A stretch of DNA of 64,000 nt from Streptomyces sp. NBC_00224 (GCF_041435195.1 NZ_CP108106.1:5619501-5683500), one strand, 5' to 3'. Positions 7,544 to 16,862 are shown, counted from the stretch's first letter. Translations and numbers: made by a program. The notes: generated by a model not told the origin, from the letters alone.

Positions 7544-9297
7544 CAGTACTTACGCTCCATCGGCTGGTAGCGGGTCTGGACGACGGGCTTGTAGTCGAGT
7601 CGGATCGAGTCCTCGCCGCCGTCCGCGACCTCGCGGTACGCCATGGTGTGGCGCATGAAGTTGACGTCGTCGCGGTTGGGGTAGTCCTCGCGGTAGTGAC
7701 CGCCGCGGGACTCCTTGCGCGCCAGGGCGGAGACGGCCATGACCTCGGCCAGGTCGAGCAGGTTGCCCAGCTCGATGGCCTCCAGGAGGTCGGTGTTGAA
7801 CCGCTTGCCCTTGTCCTGGACCGAGACGTTCTTGTAGCGCTCGCGGAGCTCCGCGATCTTCTCCACGGCCGTCTTGATCGTCTGCTCGGTGCGGAAGACC
7901 ATGACGTTGGCGTCCATCGTCTCCTGGAGCTCCTTGCGGATCACCGCGACCCGCTCGGTGCCGGTCGACGACAGCAGGCGCTTGACCTGCGTCTCCACCA
8001 GCTCCGCCGGGTTCTCCGGGAGCTCGACGTAGTCGGCCTTCGCCGAGTACTCCGCCGCCGCGATGCCCGCGCGCTTGCCGAACACGTTGATGTCCAGGAG
8101 CGAGTTGGTGCCCAGGCGGTTGGCGCCGTGCACCGAGACGCAGGCGACCTCGCCGGCCGCGTACAGACCCGGCACGACCGTGGTGTTGTCGCTGAGGACC
8201 TCACCCTGGACGTTGGTCGGGATGCCGCCCATGGCGTAGTGCGCGGTGGGCTGGATCGGGATCGGGTCCGTGTACGGCTCGATGCCCAGGTACGTCCGCG
8301 CGAACTCCGTGATGTCCGGGAGCTTGGCGTCCAGCTGCTCCGGCGGGAGGTGCGTGAGGTCGAGGTAGACGTGGTCGCCCTCGGGACCGCAGCCGCGGCC
8401 CTCACGGATCTCGGTGTAGATGGAGCGCGAGACGACGTCACGGGACGCGAGGTCCTTCATGACCGGCGCGTACTTCTCCATGAAGCGCTCGCCGTCCTTG
8501 TTGCGGAGGATGCCGCCCTCACCGCGGGCGCCCTCCGTCAGCAGGATGCCCATGCGCCAGATGCCCGTCGGGTGGAACTGGAAGAACTCCATGTCCTCCA
8601 GCGGCAGGCCCCGGCGGTAGCAGGCGGCCTGGCCGTCACCGGTCAGGGTGTGCGCGTTGGAGGTCACCTTGAAGAACTTGCCGGTGCCGCCGGACGCGTA
8701 GATCACGGACTTCGCCTGGAAGACGTGGATCTCGCCGGTGGCCAGCTCGTACGCGATGACGCCCGCGGACGTCTTGACGCCGTCGACCTCGACGATGAGC
8801 TGGTCGAGGACGTAGAACTCGTTGAAGAACTCCACGCCCTCCTTGATGCAGTTCTGGTACAGCGTCTGGAGGATCATGTGGCCGGTGCGGTCGCCCGAGT
8901 AGCACGCGCGGCGGACGGGAGCCTCGCCGTGGTTGCGGGAGTGACCGCCGAAGCGGCGCTGGTCGATCTCGCCCTTGGGCGTCCGGCCGAACGGCAGGCC
9001 CATCTTCTCCAGGTCGAGGACGGCGTCGATGGCCTCCTTCGCGAGGATCTCGGCGGCGTCCTGGTCGACCAGGTAGTCACCACCCTTGATCGTGTCGAAG
9101 GTGTGCCACTCCCAGTTGTCCTCCTCCACGTTGGCGAGCGCGGCGGCCATGCCGCCCTGCGCCGCGCCCGTGTGGGAGCGGGTGGGGTAGAGCTTCGTCA
9201 GCACCGCGGTGCGGCTGCGCTTCGTCGACTCGATGGCCGCGCGCATACCGGCGCCACCCGCGCCGACGATGACGGTGTCGTACTTGTGGATCTTCAT
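7543..9297 (-). CDS. sdhA: Succinate dehydrogenase flavoprotein subunit
   Basis: This 584-residue SdhA oxidises succinate to fumarate. The N-terminal dinucleotide fold DTVIVGAGGAGMRAAI is followed by RSHTGAAQGGMAAAL, whose His carries the covalent FAD. Substrate-domain motifs include FHPTGI, HYAMGGI and the C-terminal SRGGHYREDYPNRDD. It is the third gene of the operon, 19 bp after sdhD and overlapping sdhB by one base. No defect is seen. Confidence 0.97.
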   Translation of the reverse strand: MKIHKYDTVIVGAGGAGMRAAIESTKRSRTAVLTKLYPTRSHTGAAQGGMAAALANVEEDNWEWHTFDTIKGGDYLVDQDAAEILAKEAIDAVLDLEKMGLPFGRTPKGEIDQRRFGGHSRNHGEAPVRRACYSGDRTGHMILQTLYQNCIKEGVEFFNEFYVLDQLIVEVDGVKTSAGVIAYELATGEIHVFQAKSVIYASGGTGKFFKVTSNAHTLTGDGQAACYRRGLPLEDMEFFQFHPTGIWRMGILLTEGARGEGGILRNKDGERFMEKYAPVMKDLASRDVVSRSIYTEIREGRGCGPEGDHVYLDLTHLPPEQLDAKLPDITEFARTYLGIEPYTDPIPIQPTAHYAMGGIPTNVQGEVLSDNTTVVPGLYAAGEVACVSVHGANRLGTNSLLDINVFGKRAGIAAAEYSAKADYVELPENPAELVETQVKRLLSSTGTERVAVIRKELQETMDANVMVFRTEQTIKTAVEKIAELRERYKNVSVQDKGKRFNTDLLEAIELGNLLDLAEVMAVSALARKESRGGHYREDYPNRDDVNFMRHTMAYREVADGGEDSIRLDYKPVVQTRYQPMERKY

Positions 9298-9316
9298 CAG
9301 AGAATTCCTCAGTCCC

Positions 9317-9805
9317 TCAGCCCGTGGCCTGGCGGATGTTCGGGTCGAAGGTGAAGATCACCAGCGTGCCCAGCAGGACGGTGAACACCGTGGCGGTGTA
9401 GAGCAGCATCTTCAGCCAGAAGCGGGTGTTGTCCCGCTGCGCGTAGTCGTTGATGACCGTACGCAGGCCGTTGGCGCCGTGGAGCATCGCCAGCCACAGC
9501 ATGGCCAGGTCCCAGACCTGCCAGAACGGGTTGGCCCAGCGGCCCGCCACGAAGGCGAAGCCGATCTTGGAGACACCGCCGTCGAGCACCAGCTGGATGC
9601 ACAGGTGGGTGACGACGAGGACGACCAGGACGACGCCGGACAGCCGCATGAACAGCCAGCCGTACAGCTCGAAGTTCGTACGGGTCGACTTCGGCGTCCT
9701 CTTGGTCCGCTTGCGCGGGGCCTCGATGAGCGGCGCGGGGTTGTCGGCGTCGTACAGGCCGGTGGCCTCGACCTCGCCGATCGCGGAAGTGGTTTCGGCA
9801 GACAT
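9317..9805 (-). CDS. sdhD: Succinate dehydrogenase membrane anchor subunit
   Basis: The protein has 162 residues with three membrane helices after a 50-residue charged N-terminus: FMRLSGVVLVVLVVTHLCIQL, WDLAMLWLAMLHGANGLRTV and MLLYTATVFTVLLGTLVIFTF. HGANGLR holds the conserved His/Arg region near heme and quinone in the actinobacterial type. The start is the ATG at 9805. It lies 8 bp after sdhC and is cotranscribed with sdhA and sdhB. Confidence 0.92.
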   Translation of the reverse strand: MSAETTSAIGEVEATGLYDADNPAPLIEAPRKRTKRTPKSTRTNFELYGWLFMRLSGVVLVVLVVTHLCIQLVLDGGVSKIGFAFVAGRWANPFWQVWDLAMLWLAMLHGANGLRTVINDYAQRDNTRFWLKMLLYTATVFTVLLGTLVIFTFDPNIRQATG

Positions 9806-9813
9806 GTCAGACC

Positions 9814-10194
9814 TCAGCTCCCGATCAGTTCACGGGTGGCGTGACCGAGCACGGGGTACAGCGCGCCGATCATCAGAAGGACCCAGATGATCACGACGGA
9901 CCACAGCATCTGCTTCTGGTAGCGCGGACCCTTGGCCCAGAAGTCCACCGCGATGATGCGGAGACCGTTGAGCGCGTGGAAGAGGATGGCGGCGACGAGG
10001 CCGTACTCCAAAAGAGCCACGATGGGCGTCTTGTAGGTAGCGACGACCTTGTCGTAGTCCTCGGGGGAGACACGCACGAGAGCGGTGTCGAGGACATGGA
10101 CGAACAGGAAGAAGAAGATGAGGACACCGGTGACTCGATGAGCCACCCACGACCACATACCTTCCCGGCCGCGGTACAGCGTTCCAGCCGGCAC
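9814..10194 (-). CDS. sdhC: Succinate dehydrogenase cytochrome b subunit
   Basis: The protein has 126 residues. The first motif, MWSWVAHRVTGVLIFFFLFVH, matches the SdhC signature (S/W-x-x-H-R-x-T-G). A second helix ends in LFHALNGLRII with the heme-ligand His, and a third helix follows. It is the promoter-proximal gene of sdhCDAB. The 216 bp upstream (10195-10410) holds the operon promoter and no other gene. I could not assign its -10 with confidence. Confidence 0.92.
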   Translation of the reverse strand: MPAGTLYRGREGMWSWVAHRVTGVLIFFFLFVHVLDTALVRVSPEDYDKVVATYKTPIVALLEYGLVAAILFHALNGLRIIAVDFWAKGPRYQKQMLWSVVIIWVLLMIGALYPVLGHATRELIGS

Positions 10195-10410
10195 GGAAAA
10201 ACCCTCCGGGAGCGGGGACTAGGGCCGGCCGGCTTGACTGTCGGTCTGACCCGGCCGGGTACGGTCCACCGGCCCCGGTCATCGTAGCGACGAGATGTCG
10301 GTTCGTTCGCGCGGGGTCCTCAGGTGTGATCAAACAGGCAATCAATCTGCCACGGACGGGCTACGGAAGGGCCCGGACGGGCCGTCACGGGGCCGGTGGT
10401 GGGGGCGGGT

Positions 10411-11037
10411 TCAGCGGGGCGCGCCCGCCGTGTCCGGTTCCGGATGGTTGGTCATGAGATGGGCGAGCCGAGCACGGGCGAGTCGGCGCAGCTCGTCGGC
10501 GGCGATGGACCGCTCCTCGTCCTGCTCGTTGGTCATCCGCACCCGGATGCCCCCGAGCATCTCGTTCAGGTGTTCGGTGGGTCGCCGTCCCTCCAGGCAG
10601 ATCACGAAGGCGTGCCCGAACCGGCTCTCGTACGCGGCGTGCGCGGCCCGCAGCGCGGTGTGGGCCGCCTGCGGGGCCGTGCGGTCGAGGCCCGGCGAGC
10701 GCTCGTCGGCCAGCGCCTCGGTGAGGTCGTCGGGGGAGAGGTCGTAGCTCGCCTCGTCGGCCGCGGCCAGTAGCGCGTCCAGGTCCGGGTAGGGGCGGTG
10801 GGCGGCCACCCGCAGGGCCCAGCGGCGGCTGGCGCAGCAGGCGAGCAGCACGGCTTCGGCGGCTGCCCCGGGGGCGTGGTTGAACCGCGTCAGGCCGTCC
10901 TCGACCGGCTCGTACGGGCCCGGAATGACCGGGTTGACGTTGATCTGGCCCGTTATCGCCGGGCGGCCCGTGGAGCGGGGAGTGTGATGAAGTGGCGGCG
11001 GTCGCTTCCGGGGGCCGGCGTGGGATTCGCTGGACAG
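10411..11037 (-). CDS. OHCU-decarboxylase-like (UraD-fold) protein with CTG start and altered catalytic motif
   Basis: The family decarboxylates OHCU in urate degradation. The conserved start of the fold (GLTRFNHAPGAAAEAVLLACC) lies upstream of every ATG, GTG or TTG in this frame. The frame is closed by a TAG at 11047-11049. The only start-like codon is CTG at 11037, with AGGAG six bases before it, giving 208 residues. Starting at the first GTG (in EAVLLACC) would delete the conserved helix. In the place of the usual catalytic HPRIG the protein has ALADERSPG, so the catalytic His is absent. The later block YESRFGHAFVICLEGR and RMTNEQDEE...RL are typical. It is therefore a fold homologue whose UraD activity is doubtful. 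No other urate gene is nearby. The cysteine-rich LLACCA stretch is family-like. Confidence 0.75.
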   Translation of the reverse strand: MSSESHAGPRKRPPPLHHTPRSTGRPAITGQINVNPVIPGPYEPVEDGLTRFNHAPGAAAEAVLLACCASRRWALRVAAHRPYPDLDALLAAADEASYDLSPDDLTEALADERSPGLDRTAPQAAHTALRAAHAAYESRFGHAFVICLEGRRPTEHLNEMLGGIRVRMTNEQDEERSIAADELRRLARARLAHLMTNHPEPDTAGAPR

Positions 11038-11285
11038 CGTGGGCTCCTAGAACGAACGACGAACGGCGGCCGGCGACGGCTTCGTGCGCGCCGGCGGAGA
11101 GACAGCAGAGAGGCGGGAGGTGAAGAAGAGGTGGGAGTGCCGCCACGCTATCGAGGCGCGGTGGAGGGTGCCCGACGGTTGCGCGAATTTCACCCGGACG
11201 TGAGGGGTGAGGTGCGCATGGTGGACGCCTCCCGGGTTCCTCGCCTCGCCTTCGCCGTGGTTGTTCCCGTATGGGAGGATTCTGA

Positions 11286-12932
11286 GTGATGTCGCAGTCC
11301 AGGAGTGCCGGCGGCGCCGACGGCGCCCGTGGTGACCGGACGGTCCGGATGAGCCGGGGCGCCCTGGTGGCACGCGTCGCCCTCGCGGCCGCGGCCGCCC
11401 TCGTGCTCACCGTGCTGGTCTGGCCCGAGGACGACACCCACGGCGGCCACGGCGGCCGCCTCGATCCCAAGCCCGGCGACTCCTCCTCGCCCGCCCAGAT
11501 CTACCCGATCTCCTCGCCGCCCCGCACGATCCCCTCCGTACGGCAGCACGAGCCCGCCCGCGGCCCCGGCTTCCGGCCCGTCGCCGCCACCCGCGTCGTC
11601 GTCCCCACCGGCAGCGAGGCGCTCTCGGACGAGGCCCAGCTGCTCGCGCAGGAGCTCGACAAGGAGTACGTGCAGGGCGCGGCGCCCCGGCCCGGGGACA
11701 TCGAGCTGGCCCTGAACCCGAAGGCCAAGGCCACCCCCGAGTCGTACACCCTGACCGCCCGCGAGCGCACGGTGCGGATCACCGGCCCCGACGAGGCCGG
11801 GGTCTTCTACGGCACCCGCACCCTCAAGCAGGCGCTGCGCGGCGGCGGGGTGATGCCCGAGGGCGTCGTCGAGGACTGGCCCGACCGCCCGCAGCGCGGC
11901 CTCAACCTGGACATCGCGCGCAAGCCGTTCACCGCGGGCTGGATCGAGGCCCGGCTGCGCGAGATGGCCGACCTCAAGATGAACCAGCTCGGTCTGCACT
12001 TCTCCGACGACCAGGGCTTCCGGATCGAGTCCGCCTCGCACCCCGAGGTCGTCTCGCGCGACCACCTCAGCAAGCGCGAGGTCGAGCGGATCGTGGCGCT
12101 CGCCCGGCGGCTGCACATCGAGGTGGTCCCCGAGATCGACTCGCCGGGCCACCTGGGCGCGGTGCTCAAGGCCCACCCCGCGCTCGGGCTGCGCAGCGCC
12201 ACGGGCCGGACGGTCCAGGGCGCTGTCGACATCGCGAACCCGGACGCGGCGCGGATCGTCGACGACCTGCTGCGCGAGTACGCGGACCTGTTCCCCGGCG
12301 CCTACTGGCACCTCGGCGGCGACGAGTACCTCGCCCTGATGGCCAAGAACCCGGAGGCCACCTACCCGGGCCTGGCCGCCGCCGCGCGCGCCAAGTACGG
12401 CGCCAAGGGCGACATAGCGGACCTGGCGACCGGCTGGCTCAACGACCGGGCGGCGGCGCTGCGCCCGTACGGCAAGAAGTTCAAGGCCTGGAACGACGGC
12501 TACTTCAAGGGCACCTCCGTCGCCCCCGACCCGGCCCGCGAGGTCGAGTACTGGACCGGCAAGGAGCTCGGCGCCCGCCCGCCGGAGGAGTACCTGGCCG
12601 AGGGCCGCAAGACGGTCAACCTCAACGACGAGTACCTGTACTACGTCCTGGGCGAGCCCAACGCCTTCAAGTACCCCACCGGCCGGCGCATCTACCAGGA
12701 GTGGACGCCGCTGGTGCTGCGCGGCACCAAGCCCGTCGCCAACCGCTACTCCGACCAGGTGCTCGGCGCCCGGTTCGCCGTCTGGTGCGACCGCGCCGAC
12801 GCCCAGACCCAGGACCAGGTGGCCCGGGGCATCCGGATGCCGCTGCGCGCCACCGCCCAGAAGCTGTGGGACCCGCGCACTCCGGGCCTGGAGTGGGAGG
12901 AGTTCAAGGAGCTCGCCGACAAGCTGGAGTGA
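11286..12932 (+). CDS. Beta-N-acetylhexosaminidase, GH20, membrane-anchored
   Basis: The protein has 548 residues. A basic N-terminus and hydrophobic segment (LVARVALAAAAALVLTVLV) export or anchor it. Next come a Pro/Ser-rich linker, the GH20b domain (about residues 95-195, ending in GVFYGTRTLKQAL) and the GH20 barrel. Barrel motifs are RGLNLDIARKPF, MNQLGLHFSDDQGFR, PEIDSPGH and YWHLGGDEYL; the last contains the catalytic Asp-Glu pair near residue 343. It removes terminal GlcNAc from chitin or peptidoglycan fragments. The start is GTG 11286 or ATG 11289; GGGAGG at 11273 fits either. It is divergent from the OHCU-like gene. Confidence 0.92.
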   Translation: MMSQSRSAGGADGARGDRTVRMSRGALVARVALAAAAALVLTVLVWPEDDTHGGHGGRLDPKPGDSSSPAQIYPISSPPRTIPSVRQHEPARGPGFRPVAATRVVVPTGSEALSDEAQLLAQELDKEYVQGAAPRPGDIELALNPKAKATPESYTLTARERTVRITGPDEAGVFYGTRTLKQALRGGGVMPEGVVEDWPDRPQRGLNLDIARKPFTAGWIEARLREMADLKMNQLGLHFSDDQGFRIESASHPEVVSRDHLSKREVERIVALARRLHIEVVPEIDSPGHLGAVLKAHPALGLRSATGRTVQGAVDIANPDAARIVDDLLREYADLFPGAYWHLGGDEYLALMAKNPEATYPGLAAAARAKYGAKGDIADLATGWLNDRAAALRPYGKKFKAWNDGYFKGTSVAPDPAREVEYWTGKELGARPPEEYLAEGRKTVNLNDEYLYYVLGEPNAFKYPTGRRIYQEWTPLVLRGTKPVANRYSDQVLGARFAVWCDRADAQTQDQVARGIRMPLRATAQKLWDPRTPGLEWEEFKELADKLE

Positions 12933-12983
12933 GGTTCCGGGCCCCGCTGTGACACTTCCGGCCGCCCGCGCGCAGAACAGACC

Positions 12984-13577
12984 ATGGGCAGGGGTGGGGA
13001 CCAGCGCCGTGGCCGGATCCGGAGCGACGACGCGGAGCTCGGGGCGGCCGTCGCACGTGCCCAGGAGGGGGACGAGCGGGCCTTCGCCGTGGTCTACCGG
13101 CTGGTTCAGCCTGGGCTGCTCGCCCAGCTGCGGGCCCTGGTCGCGGCCGAGGCCGAGGACGTGGCGTCCGACGCGTGGCTGGAGATAGCCCGTGATCTGG
13201 CCCGGTTCCGGGGCGACGGGGCGGGCTTCCGGGGCTGGACCGCGACCATCGCGCGCCACCGCGCCCTGGACCATCTGCGCCGCCAGAGGCGAAGACCGCG
13301 CACCGTCGGGCTCGACCAGGAGGCGCTGGAGGTGCCGGGCGGCCAGGACACCGCCGAGGCGGCCCTGGAGTTCCTGTCGACCCGCTGGGCGCTCCAGCTG
13401 ATCGCCGCCCTGCCGCGCGAACAGGCCGCGGCGGTGCTGCTGCGGGTGGTGGCCGGGCTCGACGGCACGGCGGCCGGGCAGGTCCTCGGCAAGCGCCCCG
13501 GGTCGGTGCGCACCTCGGCGCACCGGGGGCTGCGGCGGCTCGCGCAGGGGCTGGGGTCGGAGGCGGACGGGCCGTGA
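12984..13577 (+). CDS. ECF-type RNA polymerase sigma factor (paralog 1)
   Basis: This 197-residue sigma factor has region 2 (DERAFAVVYRLVQPGL to WTATIARHRALDHLRRQRR) and region 4 (IAALPREQAAAVLLRVVAG with the HTH GTAAGQVLGKRPGSVRTSAHRGLRRL). It is closely similar along its length to the sigma factor at 13886-14536, and both carry the same DAEL entry motif, so they look like a tandem duplication. Unlike the second copy it has no gene for an anti-sigma directly after it; a strong hairpin follows instead. The promoter class it recognises is unknown. Confidence 0.9.
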   Translation: MGRGGDQRRGRIRSDDAELGAAVARAQEGDERAFAVVYRLVQPGLLAQLRALVAAEAEDVASDAWLEIARDLARFRGDGAGFRGWTATIARHRALDHLRRQRRRPRTVGLDQEALEVPGGQDTAEAALEFLSTRWALQLIAALPREQAAAVLLRVVAGLDGTAAGQVLGKRPGSVRTSAHRGLRRLAQGLGSEADGP

Positions 13578-13652
13578 CGGCGGGGCGCGCCGACGGACTT
13601 CAGTCGCGGGGCACCCAACCGGCGGCGGGCGCGGGGGGAGTCGGCGCGGAAG

Positions 13653-13696
13653 GACGGCCGGGGCCGCCACCCCCCACAGGAGAGGCCCCGGCCGTC
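13653..13696. terminator. Hairpin terminator after first ECF sigma gene
   Basis: GACGGCCGGGGCC (13653-13665) pairs perfectly with 13684-13696 over an 18-base loop. The remaining spacer (13578-13885) shows no gene. It has a less GC-rich stretch at 13775-13815 that could hold the promoter of the next sigma gene. Confidence 0.75.
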
Positions 13697-13885
13697 TTCC
13701 GTCGGGGCCGTGTGGCGACCCCGTACTCCTCTCAGCGCCATGGCTGCGTTTTCTGTCACACCGCGCTGTGTCAGTGAATTGTTGCGGGTTGTACAAGTAA
13801 TGGACTTAACCGCCGCCCAGGCCGTAGCGTGCTCCTTCGCGCCGGTCGGCGCGGCAGCGATGACCGGCTGCGACACCAGGGCAGG

Positions 13886-14536
13886 GTGCAGGGAGTGCAG
13901 GGGGAAGACGCGGAGCTGACCGCTGCGATACTCGCGGCGCAGGGCGGCGACGAGAGCGCGTTCCGTGCTGTGTACCGCGCGGTGCATCCACGGCTGCTCG
14001 GCTACACCAGGACGCTCGTCGGCGAGAGCGACGCGGAGGACGTGACGTCCGAGGCGTGGCTGCAGATAGCCCGGGACATCGAGCGTTTCAGCGGCGACGC
14101 GGACAGGTTCCGCGGCTGGGCCGCCACCATCGCCCGCAACCGGGCCCTCGACCACATCCGGATGCGCGGCCGCCGTCCCGCCGTGGGCGGCGACGAGAGT
14201 GAGCTGACCGGCCGCGCCGCCGACTCGGACACCGCGGGCGAGGCGATGGAATCCCTCGCCACCGGACGTACGATGGCGCTCATCGCGCAGCTCCCGCAGG
14301 ACCAGGCCGAGGCCGTGGTGCTGCGGGTGGTGGTCGGGCTCGACGCCAAGACCGCGGCCCAGACCCTGGGCAAGCGGCCCGGCGCGGTGCGGACGGCCGC
14401 CCACCGCGGCCTCAAGCGGCTGGCCGAACTGCTGGGGACGGAGGACGCCCCGGCGGATCTCGGCGGTGTGCCGCCGCAACGGAACCGGTCGTGCGGTGTG
14501 ACGCAATCGGGCGCGCCGACGCAGAAGGACATGTGA
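13886..14536 (+). CDS. ECF-type RNA polymerase sigma factor (paralog 2)
   Basis: The protein has about 216 residues. Region 2 runs ESAFRAVYRAVHPRLLGY to WAATIARNRALDHIRMRGRRP, and region 4 is IAQLPQDQAEAVVLRVVVG plus AKTAAQTLGKRPGAVRTAAH. A 30-residue tail follows that the first copy lacks. The start is uncertain between GTG 13886 and GTG 13895; both keep the DAEL block shared with the first copy. Its stop overlaps the ATG of the next gene (TGATG), which is typical of a sigma factor coupled to its anti-sigma factor. Confidence 0.88.
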   Translation: MQGVQGEDAELTAAILAAQGGDESAFRAVYRAVHPRLLGYTRTLVGESDAEDVTSEAWLQIARDIERFSGDADRFRGWAATIARNRALDHIRMRGRRPAVGGDESELTGRAADSDTAGEAMESLATGRTMALIAQLPQDQAEAVVLRVVVGLDAKTAAQTLGKRPGAVRTAAHRGLKRLAELLGTEDAPADLGGVPPQRNRSCGVTQSGAPTQKDM

Positions 14537-15645
14537 TGGCCGACGAGCGCCACGAATGGCTGGACGAGGACGCCGCGGAGCGTTTGCTGCGCGGCGAACC
14601 GGTCGTTCCCGCCGACGACCGCGCCCGCGAGCAGGCCGAACGGCTCTCCGCCGTGCTGCGCGCGATGGCCGGTCCGGACGTACGGCAGAGCATGGGCGCC
14701 TCCGCCGCCCCGGCCGCCGGTGAACTGCCGGGCGAGGCCGCCGCGCTGGCCGCGTTCCGCAGCGCCCGCGCCGAGGCCGGCGCCCCCTCCGGAGCCCGGA
14801 GCGACACCGTCGTACGGGTAGGGCGCGAGCCCCGCGGCGCCCGCGCTCCCCGACGGCTGCGGCCGGTCCGCTTCGGCCTGGCCGCCGCACTGGCCGGATG
14901 CGCACTGGGCGGCGTCGCCATGGCCGCCGGGACCGGCGTGCTGCCCGGGCTCGGCACCGCCGACCCCGAGCCGGTGTCGTCCGTGTCGGCCGCCGCGACC
15001 CCGGGGCCGATCGCCTCGGACTCGCCGTCGGCGCGCACCGGCGACCCCGTCGGCCCGCAGTCGCCCACGCCGGGCCGCACTCCGTCGGGGGAGGCCAGTG
15101 CTCCCGGCGCCGCCACGCCGGGCTCCGCCGAGCCCCGGAGGACGACGCCCGCCCCCGAGACCACGACCGGGGGTGCGAGGGGCGACTGGGCTTCCAGGAA
15201 GGTCGAGTACTGCCGCGACTTCCGCTCGGGACGCCTTGATCAGACGCGCCGGAATCGGCTGGAAATCGCCGCTCTGGGCGCCGCGAGAGTGAAGCAGTTC
15301 TGCGACGCCGTCCTCGCGGAGGCGGACCGGGGCGGCAAGGGCGGCTCCGGGGGCAAGGACGACTCGGGCGGCAAGGGCGGCTCCGGCGACGACAAGGGGG
15401 ATGGCCATGGCGGGCACGGCGGCATCTCGGGCGGCCGTGACGGCTCGGTCCTGAAGCTGCCCTCCGTGAGCTGGTCGACGCCGCCCGCGAGCGGCTCACC
15501 TGCGCTCCCGGGTCTGCCGGGAGTCCCGGGCGTCGGCGACGCGGACCAGAGCGGCCCGACTCTGCCGCCCGCCGTTCCGGTCGTCCCGCCGGCCTCCCGC
15601 GCGGTCCCGGCGCAGCACCCGTCGGCGCTGCTCGGCGCGGCGTGA
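14536..15645 (+). CDS. Candidate anti-sigma factor: single-pass membrane protein with Pro/Ser/Gly-rich outer part
   Basis: The protein has 369 residues and is translationally coupled to the ECF sigma gene. The cytoplasmic part (residues 1-115) is acidic and helical, opening DERHEWLDEDAAERLLRGEP. One membrane segment follows (FGLAAALAGCALGGVAMAAG). The outer part is a Pro/Ala/Thr/Ser linker, a short folded piece with two Cys (VEYCRDFRSGRLDQTRR to VKQFCDAVL), then Gly/Lys/Asp repeats and a Pro-rich tail. No HxxxCxxC zinc motif is seen, so it is not a ZAS-type anti-sigma. The role rests on coupling, topology and N-terminal character. Confidence 0.75.
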   Translation: MADERHEWLDEDAAERLLRGEPVVPADDRAREQAERLSAVLRAMAGPDVRQSMGASAAPAAGELPGEAAALAAFRSARAEAGAPSGARSDTVVRVGREPRGARAPRRLRPVRFGLAAALAGCALGGVAMAAGTGVLPGLGTADPEPVSSVSAAATPGPIASDSPSARTGDPVGPQSPTPGRTPSGEASAPGAATPGSAEPRRTTPAPETTTGGARGDWASRKVEYCRDFRSGRLDQTRRNRLEIAALGAARVKQFCDAVLAEADRGGKGGSGGKDDSGGKGGSGDDKGDGHGGHGGISGGRDGSVLKLPSVSWSTPPASGSPALPGLPGVPGVGDADQSGPTLPPAVPVVPPASRAVPAQHPSALLGAA

Positions 15646-15789
15646 GGGGCGCCGACCAGTGGCTCGCACACCGGCTCGACCGCCCGGTGTGACACTTTTC
15701 GGCCCGCCGACGCAGTAGGAAGTGAGCCGACTGGTCATCGGCGGCGCACAGAGCCGGGGTTCCCCCCGTACCCAAGGCTCGGCGCGAAC

Positions 15790-15828
15790 GGCGCGGGCGG
15801 GACACGTTCCCCCGGTCCCGCCCGCGCC
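15790..15828. terminator. Bidirectional hairpin terminator
   Basis: GGCGCGGGCGGGAC (15790-15803) pairs perfectly with 15815-15828 over an 11-base loop, between genes converging from both sides. Confidence 0.8.
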
Positions 15829-15869
15829 CTCACTCCTGTGGCCGAGCCGCTACCGGCCCGGCGACCGGA

Positions 15870-16769
15870 TCACCAGTAGATGACGACCTTGTCGTTGACC
15901 CGCACTTGGTCGAAGAGCTTGGCGAGCCTGGCCTTGTCGCGCACGTTCACACAGCCGTGCGAGGCGCCCGCGTAACCGCGCTTGGCGAAGTCCGACGAGT
16001 AGTGCACGGCCTGGCCGCCGCTGAAGAACATCGCGTACGGCATGGGCGTGTGGTAGATCGACGAGACGTGGTTCCTGCTCTTCAGGAAGACCTTGAAGGT
16101 GCCCTCGCGGGTCGGCGTGTACTGCGAGCCGAACCGCACGTCCATCGACGACTGCACCTTGCCGTTGACCACCCAGTTGAGCGTGCGGGTGGTCTTGCTG
16201 ATGCACAGCACGCGCCCGGTCATACAGCGCTTGTCCAGCTTGGTCTTGGGCTTGTTGACGGCCTTCCCGCTGAGCTCCTCCCGGGTCGGCTTGGTCGTCA
16301 TGTCGCCGAGCTTCTGCCAGGTGGCGGTGTCGGCGGAGCCGGTGGCGGGCAGGCCGCGCTTGCCCTGGAAGCCCTTGACGGCGGCGGCGGTGACGCTGCC
16401 GTACGTACCCGTCGGCGTGTCGTCGAACCAGCCGACCTGGGCGAGCCGGGCCTGGAGCTCCTTGACCTGCGCGCCCTGCGCGCCGGAAGCCATCAGGATC
16501 TTCGGCGCCGGCCTGGCGGCCGTGGTGGCGGAGGCGGACGGGGCGACCACGGCGTCGGCCTCGCTCGCGCCGTTGGCGGTGCTTCCGTCGGCCTGGTTGT
16601 CGTTCGCGGTGTCGGCCGACGGCGCCGTCGACGGTGCGGCCGCCGCCGGCTTCTGGTCGGCGGCCCCCGACGCCTTGTCCGACTGGGCCCCGCACGCGGC
16701 CGTGACGGTCAGCACGGTGGCCGCGGCGAGCGTCCTGGCTATGACAGTGGTGAGATGGTTCCGGCGCAT
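15870..16769 (-). CDS. L,D-transpeptidase lipoprotein with peptidoglycan-binding domain
   Basis: The protein has 299 residues from the ATG at 16769, preceded by AGGGGGG. The signal peptide ends in a lipobox, TVTAAC. A Ser/Ala-rich linker leads to a PG_binding_1 domain (about residues 100-160, [20 protein letters not shown] to [13 protein letters not shown]). The C-terminal YkuD domain contains the catalytic SHGCVNVRD with preceding HYSSDF. It forms 3-3 (Dap-Dap) cross-links in peptidoglycan or attaches proteins. It is complete and monocistronic, divergent from the mutase gene. Confidence 0.93.
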   Translation of the reverse strand: MRRNHLTTVIARTLAAATVLTVTAACGAQSDKASGAADQKPAAAAPSTAPSADTANDNQADGSTANGASEADAVVAPSASATTAARPAPKILMASGAQGAQVKELQARLAQVGWFDDTPTGTYGSVTAAAVKGFQGKRGLPATGSADTATWQKLGDMTTKPTREELSGKAVNKPKTKLDKRCMTGRVLCISKTTRTLNWVVNGKVQSSMDVRFGSQYTPTREGTFKVFLKSRNHVSSIYHTPMPYAMFFSGGQAVHYSSDFAKRGYAGASHGCVNVRDKARLAKLFDQVRVNDKVVIYW

Positions 16770-16862
16770 CGTCGCCCCCCTGATATTCCCTCTGGTGATC
16801 CCAGAGACTGTTTCCCGGGCCGAACGGTTGCAAGGAGCCGTCGAGGAAGCGAGGCGGAACAC

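Noticed and set aside
11190-13796. 868-codon antisense frame over the hexosaminidase and first sigma gene
   Set aside because: No recognisable domain, composition typical of shadow frames in high-GC DNA, and it contradicts the well-supported plus-strand genes.
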